49,697 nt of DNA from Dialister succinatiphilus YIT 11850 (GCF_000242435.1 NZ_JH591189.1:43420-93116); one strand, 5' to 3'; shown: positions 26,384-33,938, numbered from the stretch's first letter. The notes: generated by a model from the sequence alone, not told the origin. Made by a program: numbers and translations.

Positions 26384-26425
26384 GAACACTGGAAGCTGAA
26401 CGGTTCAATCATTTCATCTCTGCTG

Positions 26426-26454
26426 TTCCAATCGAAGAGAAAATCATATATAAT
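26426..26454 (+). promoter_or_regulatory. Promoter of the double-HTH regulator gene
   Basis: TATAAT at 26449-26454 is clear; the -35 box 17 bases upstream (TTCCAA) is poor. Confidence 0.5.
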
Positions 26455-26496
26455 AGGAAGAATGAAACTGTGCAGGTACTCCAGGGGGCGTTCATC

Positions 26497-27276
26497 ATGG
26501 AAGCAGGAAAAAAGGAAAAAATAGAAAAGGAGGCCCGCCGCCTTTTCGGGGAGAAGGGATACCATGATACATCCCTTCGGGACATCAGCCGTCAGGCAGG
26601 GGTAAGCGTATCATCCATTTCCTATTATTTCGGCACCAAGGAAGAGCTGTATCATACCCTTTTCCCGAGGGAAGAAAAGGAGAAAGCGCCGGACAAGAAG
26701 GAGCAGATTGAAAATGCAGCCATCCGCCTCTTTGCGCTGAAGGGCTATTCCGACGTGTCCATCCGGGATATCGGTAAGGAAGCAGGGGTGAACAGCGCCG
26801 CCATTTCCTATTACTTCGGCGGGAAGAAGGAACTCTATGCCGCCATACTGGAGCGGGGAAGCGCCCTTCTGGTGGATTTCGTGGAAATGGCTGCCGACGG
26901 CACCAGAAAGCCCATGGAAATCATGGAATTGTATTCCCGCTTTTTCTTCCGTCTTATGAAGGAACATCCCTATATTCTCCGCATCTTTTCCTGGGAAATG
27001 ATTCATCCCACCGACGTCTTTGCCTCCATTGGAAAGGAACGATTCGCCATGGTGCTGGTGGTGCTCCGGGCAGCTCTCACGGAGGGCATGGAGGAAGGCA
27101 TTTTCCGCCATAATCTGAAACCCACGGAGGTCTGCATTTCCTGGGCCGGCATGGTGGCCTATTATTATCTTATGAGTGAAATCAAGAAACGGTTTGCGGT
27201 GAAGGAGGAAATTTCCGAAGCCTCCTACATGGACCAGGCCTTCGACGTGCTCATGAACGGTATCAAGGAGAAATGA
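26497..27276 (+). CDS. TetR-type regulator with two tandem DNA-binding domains
   Basis: A 259-residue protein. Two complete TetR_N modules follow one another: residues 9-56 (EARRLFGEKGYHDTSLRDISRQAGVSVSSISYYFGTKEELY) and 71-118 (AAIRLFALKGYSDVSIRDIGKEAGVNSAAISYYFGGKKELY), joined by a charged linker. A single ligand/dimerisation domain follows. Ordinary TetR proteins have one HTH and about 200 residues, so this is an internal duplication or fusion. The start at 26497 is set by AGGGGG about 8 bases upstream; a GTG at 26470 lacks such a site. It stands alone between terminator and permease leader; its target is unknown. Confidence 0.88.
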   Translation: MEAGKKEKIEKEARRLFGEKGYHDTSLRDISRQAGVSVSSISYYFGTKEELYHTLFPREEKEKAPDKKEQIENAAIRLFALKGYSDVSIRDIGKEAGVNSAAISYYFGGKKELYAAILERGSALLVDFVEMAADGTRKPMEIMELYSRFFFRLMKEHPYILRIFSWEMIHPTDVFASIGKERFAMVLVVLRAALTEGMEEGIFRHNLKPTEVCISWAGMVAYYYLMSEIKKRFAVKEEISEASYMDQAFDVLMNGIKEK

Positions 27277-27410
27277 TGATTTTTATAGACAAAATCTATT
27301 GATTACAGTCGCCATGAGTTTTATGTCATGAATGCATAAAATTTATATCCCCTGGGTCATTAAATCAGGGCCGTATGTACGAAAAAGTATGGAAAATGTA
27401 AATTTCTGTC

Positions 27411-27437
27411 TTGATGTACAGTGGGTCTGCGTATAAA
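27411..27437 (+). promoter_or_regulatory. Possible promoter of the amino-acid permease gene
   Basis: TTGATG at 27411-27416 and TATAAA at 27432-27437 with a short 15-base spacer. The AT-rich gap 27277-27410 shows nothing else. Confidence 0.4.
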
Positions 27438-27457
27438 ATAAAAAAAGTAGTTCTTTT

Positions 27458-27499
27458 CTCCGGATCTTCCCCATGAAAGGGCGCGGATCCGGAGTTTTT
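27458..27499 (+). terminator. Terminator-like hairpin in the permease leader
   Basis: CTCCGGATC at 27458-27466 pairs perfectly with GATCCGGAG at 27486-27494, followed by TTTTT and located only 20 bases before the permease ATG. It could terminate upstream transcripts or act as an attenuator for the permease. Confidence 0.75.
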
Positions 27500-27519
27500 G
27501 TCAGATTTGGGAGTTTCAT

Positions 27520-28977
27520 ATGGCAGAAAATAATCAGGAAATGCATGAGAACCTTGAAAGAGGGTTGAAGAACCGGCACATCCAGCTGATCGGTCTTGGC
27601 GGAGCCATCGGCGTAGGCCTGTTCCTCGGATCCGCCACAGCCATCGAACTGGCAGGGCCTTCGGTGCTTTTGACTTATATCATCGGCGGCGTTGCGATTT
27701 ATTTCATTATGCGGGCCCTGGGCGAATTGTCCGTGGCCTACCCTGTATCCGGCGCCTTCAGTGCCCATGCCGCCCGTTTCCTGGGACCCAAGTGGGGCTA
27801 TCTCACCGGCTGGACCTACTGGTATATGTGGATGGTTACCTGTATGGCGGAACTAACGGCCGTAGGGATTTACATGAATTTCTGGTATCCCGACCTGCCC
27901 CAGTGGGTATCGGCCCTCTGTGCCCTTCTCCTGATGACGGTGGTTAATTTCATTGCCGTTTCTGCTTACGGGGAATTTGAATTCTGGTTTGCCCTGATTA
28001 AGATCTGCACCATTATCTTTATGATTATCGGCGGTGCCGGCATGATCCTCTTCGGCATCGGCAACGGCTGGGAGCCTGTGGGGATTACGAACCTGTGGAC
28101 CCACGGTGGCTTCTTCCCCAACGGCATCGGCGGCACCCTCATGGCTCTGGTCATGGTGATGTACTCCTACCTGGGCATTGAAATCATCGGCGTCACTGCC
28201 GGCGAAGCCCATGATCCGAAATCCACCATTAAGAAAGCCATTGATGAAGTGTTCTGGCGTATCCTGATTTTCTATGTACTGTCCCTCGGCGTGATTATGG
28301 CTATTTATCCCTGGGATGAAATCGGCCATCTGGGCAGTCCCTTTGTTATTACCTTTGAAAAACTGGGCATTGCAGGAGCCGCTGACATTATCAATATCGT
28401 AGTCATTACGGCAGTGCTGTCCTCCTGCAACAGCGGCATCTTCAGCTCCGGCCGCATGCTTTACAACCTGTCCCTGCAGGGGAACGCTCCTTCCTGCTTC
28501 CAGCGTCTGAACCGTCACCGCCTGCCCTGGATCGGCATCCTCTTCTCTGCGGCAGTGCTGCTTTTCTCGGTGCTCATGAATTACATCATGCCGGCCCAGG
28601 TCTTCGTGTATGTTACCAGCGTGGGATCCTTTGGGGCTCTCTTTACCTGGTTCGTCATTCTCCGGACCCAGCAGAAATTCCGTGCTACCCTTTCGCCGGA
28701 AGAAAAGAAACTTCTTACCTATAAAATGCCCTTTGCTCCCTACTCCGGATACCTTACCATGCTCTTCCTTCTGGGTGTGGTGGTGGCTTCCGCTTTCCGC
28801 GATGATACCCGGGTAGCCCTTTACGTGACTCCTGTATGGTTTGCCATCCTTCTCATCGGCTACCATTTCATTGAAAAGAATAAAAGAAAACATGAAAGAA
28901 AATCCGGCAGCTTTAAGGAAGAAGGAGAAACGGCGGAAGGCTTTGCTGCATCTCCTGCCGATGTGAGAATAAAATAA
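27520..28977 (+). CDS. Amino-acid permease, APC superfamily (AAT type)
   Basis: A 485-residue membrane transporter with 12 predicted spans. The N-terminal signature LIGLGGAIGVGLFLGSATAI (about 24-43) and the GELSVAYPVSGAFSAHAARFLGP segment place it with the AAT group (proline, GABA, aromatic and asparagine permeases). It would import an amino acid with protons. Substrate cannot be fixed from sequence. The charged C-terminal tail (from about 455) is cytoplasmic. GGGAG lies 7 bases before the ATG. Monocistronic. Confidence 0.88.
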   Translation: MAENNQEMHENLERGLKNRHIQLIGLGGAIGVGLFLGSATAIELAGPSVLLTYIIGGVAIYFIMRALGELSVAYPVSGAFSAHAARFLGPKWGYLTGWTYWYMWMVTCMAELTAVGIYMNFWYPDLPQWVSALCALLLMTVVNFIAVSAYGEFEFWFALIKICTIIFMIIGGAGMILFGIGNGWEPVGITNLWTHGGFFPNGIGGTLMALVMVMYSYLGIEIIGVTAGEAHDPKSTIKKAIDEVFWRILIFYVLSLGVIMAIYPWDEIGHLGSPFVITFEKLGIAGAADIINIVVITAVLSSCNSGIFSSGRMLYNLSLQGNAPSCFQRLNRHRLPWIGILFSAAVLLFSVLMNYIMPAQVFVYVTSVGSFGALFTWFVILRTQQKFRATLSPEEKKLLTYKMPFAPYSGYLTMLFLLGVVVASAFRDDTRVALYVTPVWFAILLIGYHFIEKNKRKHERKSGSFKEEGETAEGFAASPADVRIK

Positions 28978-28982
28978 GTGGA

Positions 28983-29011
28983 AAACAGCTCCCCAGGGAG
29001 CTGTTTTTTTT
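28983..29011 (+). terminator. Terminator after the permease gene
   Basis: AAAACAGCTCC and GGAGCTGTTTT form a stem around CCAG, ending in eight T. Confidence 0.92.
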
Positions 29012-29025
29012 AGAAGGGGAAAGTA

Positions 29026-29136
29026 TAGGGCCTGGTCTTTAGCAGTCTGCTAAAACTCCTGCCAAAGGAGACTCTTGCAAGCCCTGGCCCATCGTTAAAG
29101 GCTTCTGCAGCCTGGGAGCAGGATCCTTTCTTTTTT
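29026..29136 (+). ncRNA. Structured region with its own terminator, possible small RNA
   Basis: GGGCC at 29028-29032 pairs with GGCCC at 29086-29090, enclosing two hairpins (TAGCA/TGCTA at 29040-29052 and CTCCT/AGGAG at 29056-29070), a branched fold. A hairpin AAAGG...CCTTT (29097-29129, inner CTGC/GCAG) with a T run follows. No promoter is visible directly upstream, so it may be made by read-through from the permease gene. No known family recognised. Confidence 0.35.
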
Positions 29137-29176
29137 ATTATTCTTCTATTATTCTTGTTCATACATTCGATTTTTC

Positions 29177-29206
29177 TTGGAAATATCTGCTGAAATCTGT
29201 TATAAC
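29177..29206 (+). promoter_or_regulatory. Promoter of the c-di-GMP riboswitch unit
   Basis: TTGGAA at 29177-29182, 18-base spacer, TATAAC at 29201-29206. Confidence 0.5.
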
Positions 29207-29234
29207 AAATTGGTGATAATTTTATAAGCATAAT

Positions 29235-29315
29235 CTTTATAGGTATAAAGGCAAAGCAGGTGAAAATCTGTGACGCAAAACTATAGGGCCTGTTACATGG
29301 CAGCCAGCTGCAACG
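29235..29315 (+). promoter_or_regulatory. c-di-GMP-I (GEMM) riboswitch
   Basis: Conserved elements appear in order: AAAGGCAAAGC (29247), a short GAAA-type arm, GTGACGCAAAACTA (29270-29283), GGGCCT, and ATGGCAGCCAGCTGC (29297-29311). This is the GEMM-I aptamer pattern, which binds bis-(3'-5')-cyclic di-GMP. Two terminator hairpins lie between it and the start of a diguanylate cyclase gene, so c-di-GMP probably feeds back on its own synthesis. The sign of control cannot be read off with confidence. Confidence 0.88.
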
Positions 29316-29330
29316 AAGGAGCAATTGCAA

Positions 29331-29362
29331 AAAGCACTGATTCTGTTCATCAGTGCTTTCTT
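29331..29362 (+). terminator. First terminator of the c-di-GMP riboswitch
   Basis: AAAGCACTGA at 29331-29340 pairs perfectly with TCAGTGCTTT at 29350-29359, followed by CTTT. Confidence 0.85.
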
Positions 29363-29369
29363 TGGGCGC

Positions 29370-29389
29370 AGTGCAGGCTGCACTTTTTT
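29370..29389 (+). terminator. Second terminator before the cyclase gene
   Basis: AGTGCA at 29370-29375 pairs with TGCACT at 29379-29384, followed by six T. Its 3' arm could instead pair with the AGTGC of the first hairpin, so the two structures may compete. Confidence 0.75.
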
Positions 29390-29424
29390 ATGATGCTTAG
29401 CTGAGAAAGAAATGGAAGTTTGCA

Positions 29425-30795
29425 ATGGAAGATGACAAGTTTATACCGGACCTGGATATGAATGTGCCGGTAGCCTATGCTGCTTTTGAAGTAGTGATGG
29501 ATGAGGAAAAGAAAAAGGCCATAGACGCCATCTATGTATATGTCAATAAGGCATACTGCGAAATGGTGGGGAAAGATAAGTCCGAGCTCATGGGCCGCTC
29601 TTTCTTGTCCGTCTATGACAATGCCGATGAAAAATGGTTCGACTACTGCTATGAAGCGGCTCAGGGAAAAAGGATACGGAACCGCATGTACAGCCGGGAA
29701 GTGGGCCACTGGCTGGAATTTGAAGTGGAGCCGGCCGGTGAAGGCCGGGCGGCCTTCATCTTCATGAATGTGGATCTGGACCATGTGGAACGGATGAACC
29801 TCCGCCAGTCCACCAACACTGACGATATTATCATCAAGCTGGTGAAAATCATGGACGGCGGGGAAAGCTACGAAAAAGCGGTGAACCACATGCTGGCTGA
29901 GCTGGGTACCATTATTCATGCCGACCGCCTCTACATTCTGGAAACGGACGGAAAGACAGCAAGCAATACCTTTGAATGGTGCCGGGAAGGGGTAAAGCCT
30001 GAAATCGACACGCTCCAGAATCTTCCCTATGACGAATATATCGGCGGCTGGGAAAAATACCTGGTTCGCAATACCAGTCTGGTGCTGGAAGACATCGGCG
30101 TTCTGGCGGCTGATGACCCTGTGGACTATGAAAACCTGAAACGGCAGGGCATACGGAATATTATGGATTCCCCCATTTACGATGGCGGAAAACTTATCGG
30201 CTACATCGGCGCCGATAACTATGAAATCAGCGATGCAGTAAATACCCAGAAAATATTGGAAACTATTTCCTATTTTCTGGGAGCCCGCATGGTGAACCAG
30301 AAGCTCCTTTCCCGGCTGGACTACCTGAGCCACCGGGACATGCTGACCGGTGTGAGAAACAGAAACAGCTTCATGGAAAAGCTGGAAGAACTGGAGGGGC
30401 TGGCACACCCGGCGGGCATCGTATTCGGCGATGTGAACGGACTGAAAAGGGCCAATGATGAAGAGGGCCACGTGGCAGGAGACAGGCTCCTCCGGCGGGC
30501 GGCAAAGGCCATGCAGCAGTTCTGGGGCGATGAGTTCGTATACCGCGCCGGGGGAGACGAATTCGTGGTCCTTCTGCCGGATATTTCTGAATGTGCCTTT
30601 TACAGGAAATTTGAAGAATTTTATGATGCCATGAAGGCCAAAGAGAATATGTCCATTGCCCTCGGCGCCCAGTGGGCCGAAAGCGGCAGCCATCTCAATG
30701 CTGCCTTCAACCAGGCAGACCGGAAAATGTATCAGGATAAGAAAAAATACTACCATCTCTGCCTCACGGAAATGGATCCGGAAAAGGTGAAATGA
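29425..30795 (+). CDS. Diguanylate cyclase, PAS-GAF-GGDEF
   Basis: A 456-residue protein. PAS-like domain at about 15-120, GAF domain about 145-290 (with NTFEWCREGV), GGDEF domain 305-456 with the intact active motif G376-G-D-E-F380. No RxxD inhibitory site is visible upstream of it. It would make c-di-GMP from two GTP. No membrane segment, so cytoplasmic. The GAF-GGDEF part is clearly related to the C-terminus of the giant c-di-GMP protein at 350-4858 (shared NTFEWCREGV and L.Y.EY.G.W..YL). It is under a c-di-GMP-I riboswitch. Confidence 0.93.
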   Translation: MEDDKFIPDLDMNVPVAYAAFEVVMDEEKKKAIDAIYVYVNKAYCEMVGKDKSELMGRSFLSVYDNADEKWFDYCYEAAQGKRIRNRMYSREVGHWLEFEVEPAGEGRAAFIFMNVDLDHVERMNLRQSTNTDDIIIKLVKIMDGGESYEKAVNHMLAELGTIIHADRLYILETDGKTASNTFEWCREGVKPEIDTLQNLPYDEYIGGWEKYLVRNTSLVLEDIGVLAADDPVDYENLKRQGIRNIMDSPIYDGGKLIGYIGADNYEISDAVNTQKILETISYFLGARMVNQKLLSRLDYLSHRDMLTGVRNRNSFMEKLEELEGLAHPAGIVFGDVNGLKRANDEEGHVAGDRLLRRAAKAMQQFWGDEFVYRAGGDEFVVLLPDISECAFYRKFEEFYDAMKAKENMSIALGAQWAESGSHLNAAFNQADRKMYQDKKKYYHLCLTEMDPEKVK

Positions 30796-30839
30796 AAAAG
30801 TGAGCTGGCGGGCCAATCCACCAGTCCGCTGATTGACCC

Positions 30840-30868
30840 TTGACAAGACCGGTCCCATTGGCTACAAT
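30840..30868 (+). promoter_or_regulatory. Promoter of the T-box leader
   Basis: TTGACA at 30840-30845, 17-base spacer, TACAAT at 30863-30868. Confidence 0.85.
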
Positions 30869-30874
30869 GGACAC

Positions 30875-31180
30875 ATATCAAAAAAGTGCTGATGGAAAAA
30901 AGTACTCATTTTGGAAGCCAAGCAGAGAGCCGGCATTGGGTGGGAACCGGCGGCGGAGGAATGAGGAAGTTCTTTCCTGAACTGCGCGGCTGAACGTAAA
31001 AGTAGGCTGCGACGCATGCCCCCGTTACCGGGCGTAGAGTTGATCTGATGAAGATAATTTGGGTGGTACCACGGATAATCCGTCCCTTGGGTACCACCCT
31101 TTTGTGTTGATTCAGGTAAACAGGGTGGTACCGCGATGTGTCCCGTCGTCCCTTGCTTAGAAATAAGCAGGGGACTTTTG
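30875..31180 (+). promoter_or_regulatory. T-box leader with Phe-type specifier and two antiterminator/terminator modules
   Basis: Stem I shows AGTA (30901-30904), helix CTCATT/AATGAG (30905-30910 with 30960-30965), GGAAA/TTTCC (30894-30898 with 30973-30977), AGAGAGCCGGC and a GGTGGGAACC-like apical part. The specifier loop strand between the helices is GAAGTTC (30966-30972), giving TTC (Phe) as specifier. The T-box motif TGGTACC occurs twice: 31064-31070, with terminator 31061-31070/31090-31099 plus TTTT, and 31126-31132, with terminator 31148-31175 plus TTTT. The TGGT bulge fits a tRNA with discriminator A73, as tRNA-Phe has. Uncharged tRNA would allow read-through into pheC. Confidence 0.88.
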
Positions 31181-31214
31181 ATTTTCATAAAGGAAAGCAT
31201 GGGAGGATGGAAAG

Positions 31215-31994
31215 ATGGATATGAAGAAAATAGCAGGAGCCGCCGTTTTGGCAGCAGGGCTTCTCCTGGGAGGCGCCGGCAGCGTTTGGGCCGCCCATTT
31301 GGAAGATATTGCAGCCCGGGGGACCCTCCGGGTGGGTACCACCGGTGATTATCGGCCCATGTCCTATAAGGACGCTGATGGGAAGTATGAAGGCTTTGAT
31401 ACAGAACTGGCAGAAAAACTGGCAGACTCCCTTCATGTGAAGGTGGAGTACGTGCCCACCACATGGAAGACCCTTTCCGCCGATACGGCAGCAGGAAAGT
31501 TTGACCTGGCCCTCTGCGGCATTACAAGAACCTTTGACCGGGAAAGGACCCTGGCCATGTCTGATGGCTACCTCCTCTTCGGCAAGACCATTCTCTGCCG
31601 GAAGGGAGAGGAAGGAAAGTACAAGTCCCTGGCGGACCTGGACAGGCCGGAGGTGAAGGTCATGGTGAATCCGGGCGGAACCAATGAGAAATTTGCCAAG
31701 AGCCGCCTGACCCACGCCACCCTTCTCATCCATGAGAAGAATGCAGAAATCCCTTCCCTCATAGCGGAAGGAAAGGCGGATATCATGATTACGGAAACCA
31801 TGGAAGCCAGGCGGTATGTGCGCATGAATGAAAAGCTGGCGGCGCCATTGGTGGACAAGCCCTTTACCAGAAGCCGTTTCGGCGCCCTCATGGCCAAGGG
31901 AGACCAGGATTTTCTGAACTATGTGAATTTCTTCCTGGCAGAAATGGAAACTGACGGTACCATGGATGCACTGGAAGATACATACATTAAATAA
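31215..31994 (+). CDS. pheC: Cyclohexadienyl dehydratase (periplasmic prephenate/arogenate dehydratase)
   Basis: A 259-residue protein with a signal peptide (cleavage after VWA near residue 24) and the type 2 periplasmic-binding-protein fold. It matches PheC of Pseudomonas aeruginosa better than amino-acid-binding proteins: LRVGTTGDYRPMSYKD at about 36-51, and VNPGGTNEKFAKSRL near 150, the latter almost identical in PheC. PheC converts prephenate to phenylpyruvate or arogenate to phenylalanine outside the cytoplasm. The Phe-specific T-box upstream supports this call independently. The alternative is a solute-binding protein of an amino-acid ABC transporter. GGGAGG precedes the ATG; a nearer ATG at 31207 is out of frame. 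Confidence 0.78.
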   Translation: MDMKKIAGAAVLAAGLLLGGAGSVWAAHLEDIAARGTLRVGTTGDYRPMSYKDADGKYEGFDTELAEKLADSLHVKVEYVPTTWKTLSADTAAGKFDLALCGITRTFDRERTLAMSDGYLLFGKTILCRKGEEGKYKSLADLDRPEVKVMVNPGGTNEKFAKSRLTHATLLIHEKNAEIPSLIAEGKADIMITETMEARRYVRMNEKLAAPLVDKPFTRSRFGALMAKGDQDFLNYVNFFLAEMETDGTMDALEDTYIK

Positions 31995-32024
31995 AGCAGT
32001 ATAGGAACAGGGGAGGACATAGAA

Positions 32025-33020
32025 ATGAAGACATGGATGAAAATGAGCATGGCAGCAGCTTTGGCAGCAGCAGCACTGGTATATGGAGGATGCGGCGGCA
32101 GTCAGCCCAAGGGCGGCGCCGGCTCTGCTTCCGGAAAACCGATTATCGGCGTGGTGCAGATCGTGCAGCATGGATCTCTGGATCAGGCCAATAAGGGCTT
32201 CGTAGACGGCTTAAAGGAAAGGGGCTATGGCGAGGATAAGGTCACCTTTGATCAGCAGAATGCCCAGGGCGACCAGTCCAACCTGAAAACCATCGCATCC
32301 CGCTTCAAATCAGAAAAGCCGAAACTCATCTGCGCCATTGCTACTCCTGCAGCCCAGGCGGTGGCCAATGAAATCAAGGATATTCCCATCGTAGGCACTG
32401 CCATTACGGACTATACCACGGCCAAACTGGTGAAGAATGATGAAAAGCCCGGCGGCAACGTGACCGGCGTCAGCGATCTGGCTTCCATTGATGCCCAGAT
32501 GGATCTGGGAAGGGCCCTGGTCCCCAATGCCAAGACGGTGGGACTCATTTACTCCTCCAGCGAGGTCAACAGTGAAGTCCAGGCCAACATGATGAAGGAT
32601 TACTGCAAAAAGAACAATTTGGCCGTAGAGGAGAGAACTGTAAACAGCGTGAACGATATCCAGCAGGTGGCGGAATCCCTGGCAGGCAAGGTGGATTTCA
32701 TCTATGTACCTACCGATAACACCCTGGCTTCCTCCATCCCCACTCTGATGAAGGTCACCGATGCCAATAAGATTCCGGTCATCGTGGGAGCCGACATTAT
32801 GGCCAAAGACGGCGCACTGGCCGCTCTTTCCGTAGACTACTACAAACTGGGCGTTCAGACAGGCCACATGGCCGCTGATATCCTGGACGGCAAAATCAAG
32901 CCGGAAACTGCAGCCATCCAGCACCAGAAGGAATACACTATTGTCATCAATAAGAAGGATGCCGACATTCTGGGAATCAAGATTCCTGATGAAATTGCAA
33001 AGAAAGCACAGATGGTTTAA
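32025..33020 (+). CDS. TrpX-like ABC substrate-binding lipoprotein
   Basis: A 331-residue protein of the ABC_sub_bind family (TrpX/YtfQ-like type 1 fold). The signal ends in a lipobox with C23 (ALVYGGC), so it is a membrane-anchored lipoprotein. Motifs include GVVQIVQHGSLDQANKGFVDGL and VGLIYSSSEVNSE, common in TrpX proteins proposed to bind tryptophan. It lies 30 bases after pheC with a GGGGAGG site, so it is probably under the same Phe T-box, suggesting an aromatic amino acid or precursor as ligand. The permease and ATPase genes usually next to it are absent. Confidence 0.82.
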   Translation: MKTWMKMSMAAALAAAALVYGGCGGSQPKGGAGSASGKPIIGVVQIVQHGSLDQANKGFVDGLKERGYGEDKVTFDQQNAQGDQSNLKTIASRFKSEKPKLICAIATPAAQAVANEIKDIPIVGTAITDYTTAKLVKNDEKPGGNVTGVSDLASIDAQMDLGRALVPNAKTVGLIYSSSEVNSEVQANMMKDYCKKNNLAVEERTVNSVNDIQQVAESLAGKVDFIYVPTDNTLASSIPTLMKVTDANKIPVIVGADIMAKDGALAALSVDYYKLGVQTGHMAADILDGKIKPETAAIQHQKEYTIVINKKDADILGIKIPDEIAKKAQMV

Positions 33021-33037
33021 AACAGTCCATCAGCCAG

Positions 33038-33079
33038 GGGGCTTTGAAAAAGGGCAGTCACTTTTTCAAAGCCCCTTTT
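33038..33079 (+). terminator. Terminator of the pheC operon
   Basis: A perfect 15-bp stem, 33038-33052 with 33061-33075 (GGGGCTTTGAAAAAG and complement), followed by four T. Confidence 0.93.
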
Positions 33080-33158
33080 GGCATGGGAAAATACCATTTT
33101 ACCGGCCTGTACTGTTTTTAAAATCCATTTTCCTGTTTTTTCTCCTAAATAACTGTGA

Positions 33159-33164
33159 TATAAT
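33159..33164 (+). promoter_or_regulatory. Extended -10 promoter of the yggS-sepF cluster
   Basis: TGATATAAT with TATAAT at 33159-33164; no clear -35. Confidence 0.55.
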
Positions 33165-33236
33165 AATCTCTAGGTATATCCATTTATCCATAGCATGGAG
33201 GATATACGAAAGATACTTGCAAAGAAGGCGGGGGCT

Positions 33237-33926
33237 ATGTCAGAAATCAAAGAAAGATTAGCCCATGTAATGGACCGGATTGAAGCGGCCAGGAAGCGTT
33301 CTCCCTATGGACAGAAAGTGACCCTGGTGGCAGTGACAAAATTCCATCCTCTGGAGGATATGGAAGAAGCCATTCATCTGGGAGTCACCCAGGTAGGAGA
33401 AAACCGGGTCCAGGAAATGGAAGAAAAGTACAAAGCCTTGAAGCTTCCGGTCATTTGGAACCTGCAGGGACATTTACAGAAAAATAAAGTGAAAAAAGCG
33501 GTGGCCATGGCAGACCTGATCCAGTCGGCAGATTCTCTGGATATTATGAAGGAAATCGACCGGCGGGCCGGAGAAATCGGCAAGGTGCAGGATGTGCTCC
33601 TGGAATTCAATATTTCCGGAGAAGAATCAAAGCACGGCCTTCCTCCACAGTCTATGAAGGAAGCCCTGGACACAGCCAAAGCCCTTTCCCATATCCGGGT
33701 CAAGGGGCTCATGTGCATGGCGCCGGCCTATGAGGATGTGGAAAAGACCCGCCCCGTATTCCGGAAGGCCCACAGCATGTGGACTGACATGAAGAAAGAA
33801 TTTCCTGAAGGACAGATTTCCATTCTGTCCATGGGAATGACCCATGATTTTGAAATTGCCATTGAAGAAGGAGCCAATATGGTGCGCATAGGCACTGCCA
33901 TTTTTGGCGAAAGACACTACCATTGA
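33237..33926 (+). CDS. yggS: Pyridoxal phosphate homeostasis protein YggS/PLPBP
   Basis: A 229-residue PLP-binding protein with alanine racemase N-terminal fold. The PLP lysine is K35 in VAVTKFHP; QVGENRVQE and SMGMTHDFEIAI are family motifs. It buffers PLP and affects amino-acid pools. The start at 33237 (MSEIKERLAHV) matches the family; an ATG at 33195 in frame adds 14 residues but has no ribosome-binding site. It heads the ylm-type cluster, as ylmE does in Bacillus. Confidence 0.92.
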   Translation: MSEIKERLAHVMDRIEAARKRSPYGQKVTLVAVTKFHPLEDMEEAIHLGVTQVGENRVQEMEEKYKALKLPVIWNLQGHLQKNKVKKAVAMADLIQSADSLDIMKEIDRRAGEIGKVQDVLLEFNISGEESKHGLPPQSMKEALDTAKALSHIRVKGLMCMAPAYEDVEKTRPVFRKAHSMWTDMKKEFPEGQISILSMGMTHDFEIAIEEGANMVRIGTAIFGERHYH

Positions 33927-33938
33927 GAGGAGAAAAAA

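Noticed and set aside
30978-30985. Reading the T-box specifier as TGC (Cys) after TGAAC
   Set aside because: That TGAAC lies outside the helix GGAAA/TTTCC that closes the specifier loop, and the TGGT bulge does not fit the U73 of tRNA-Cys. TTC at 30970-30972 fits both the loop and tRNA-Phe.
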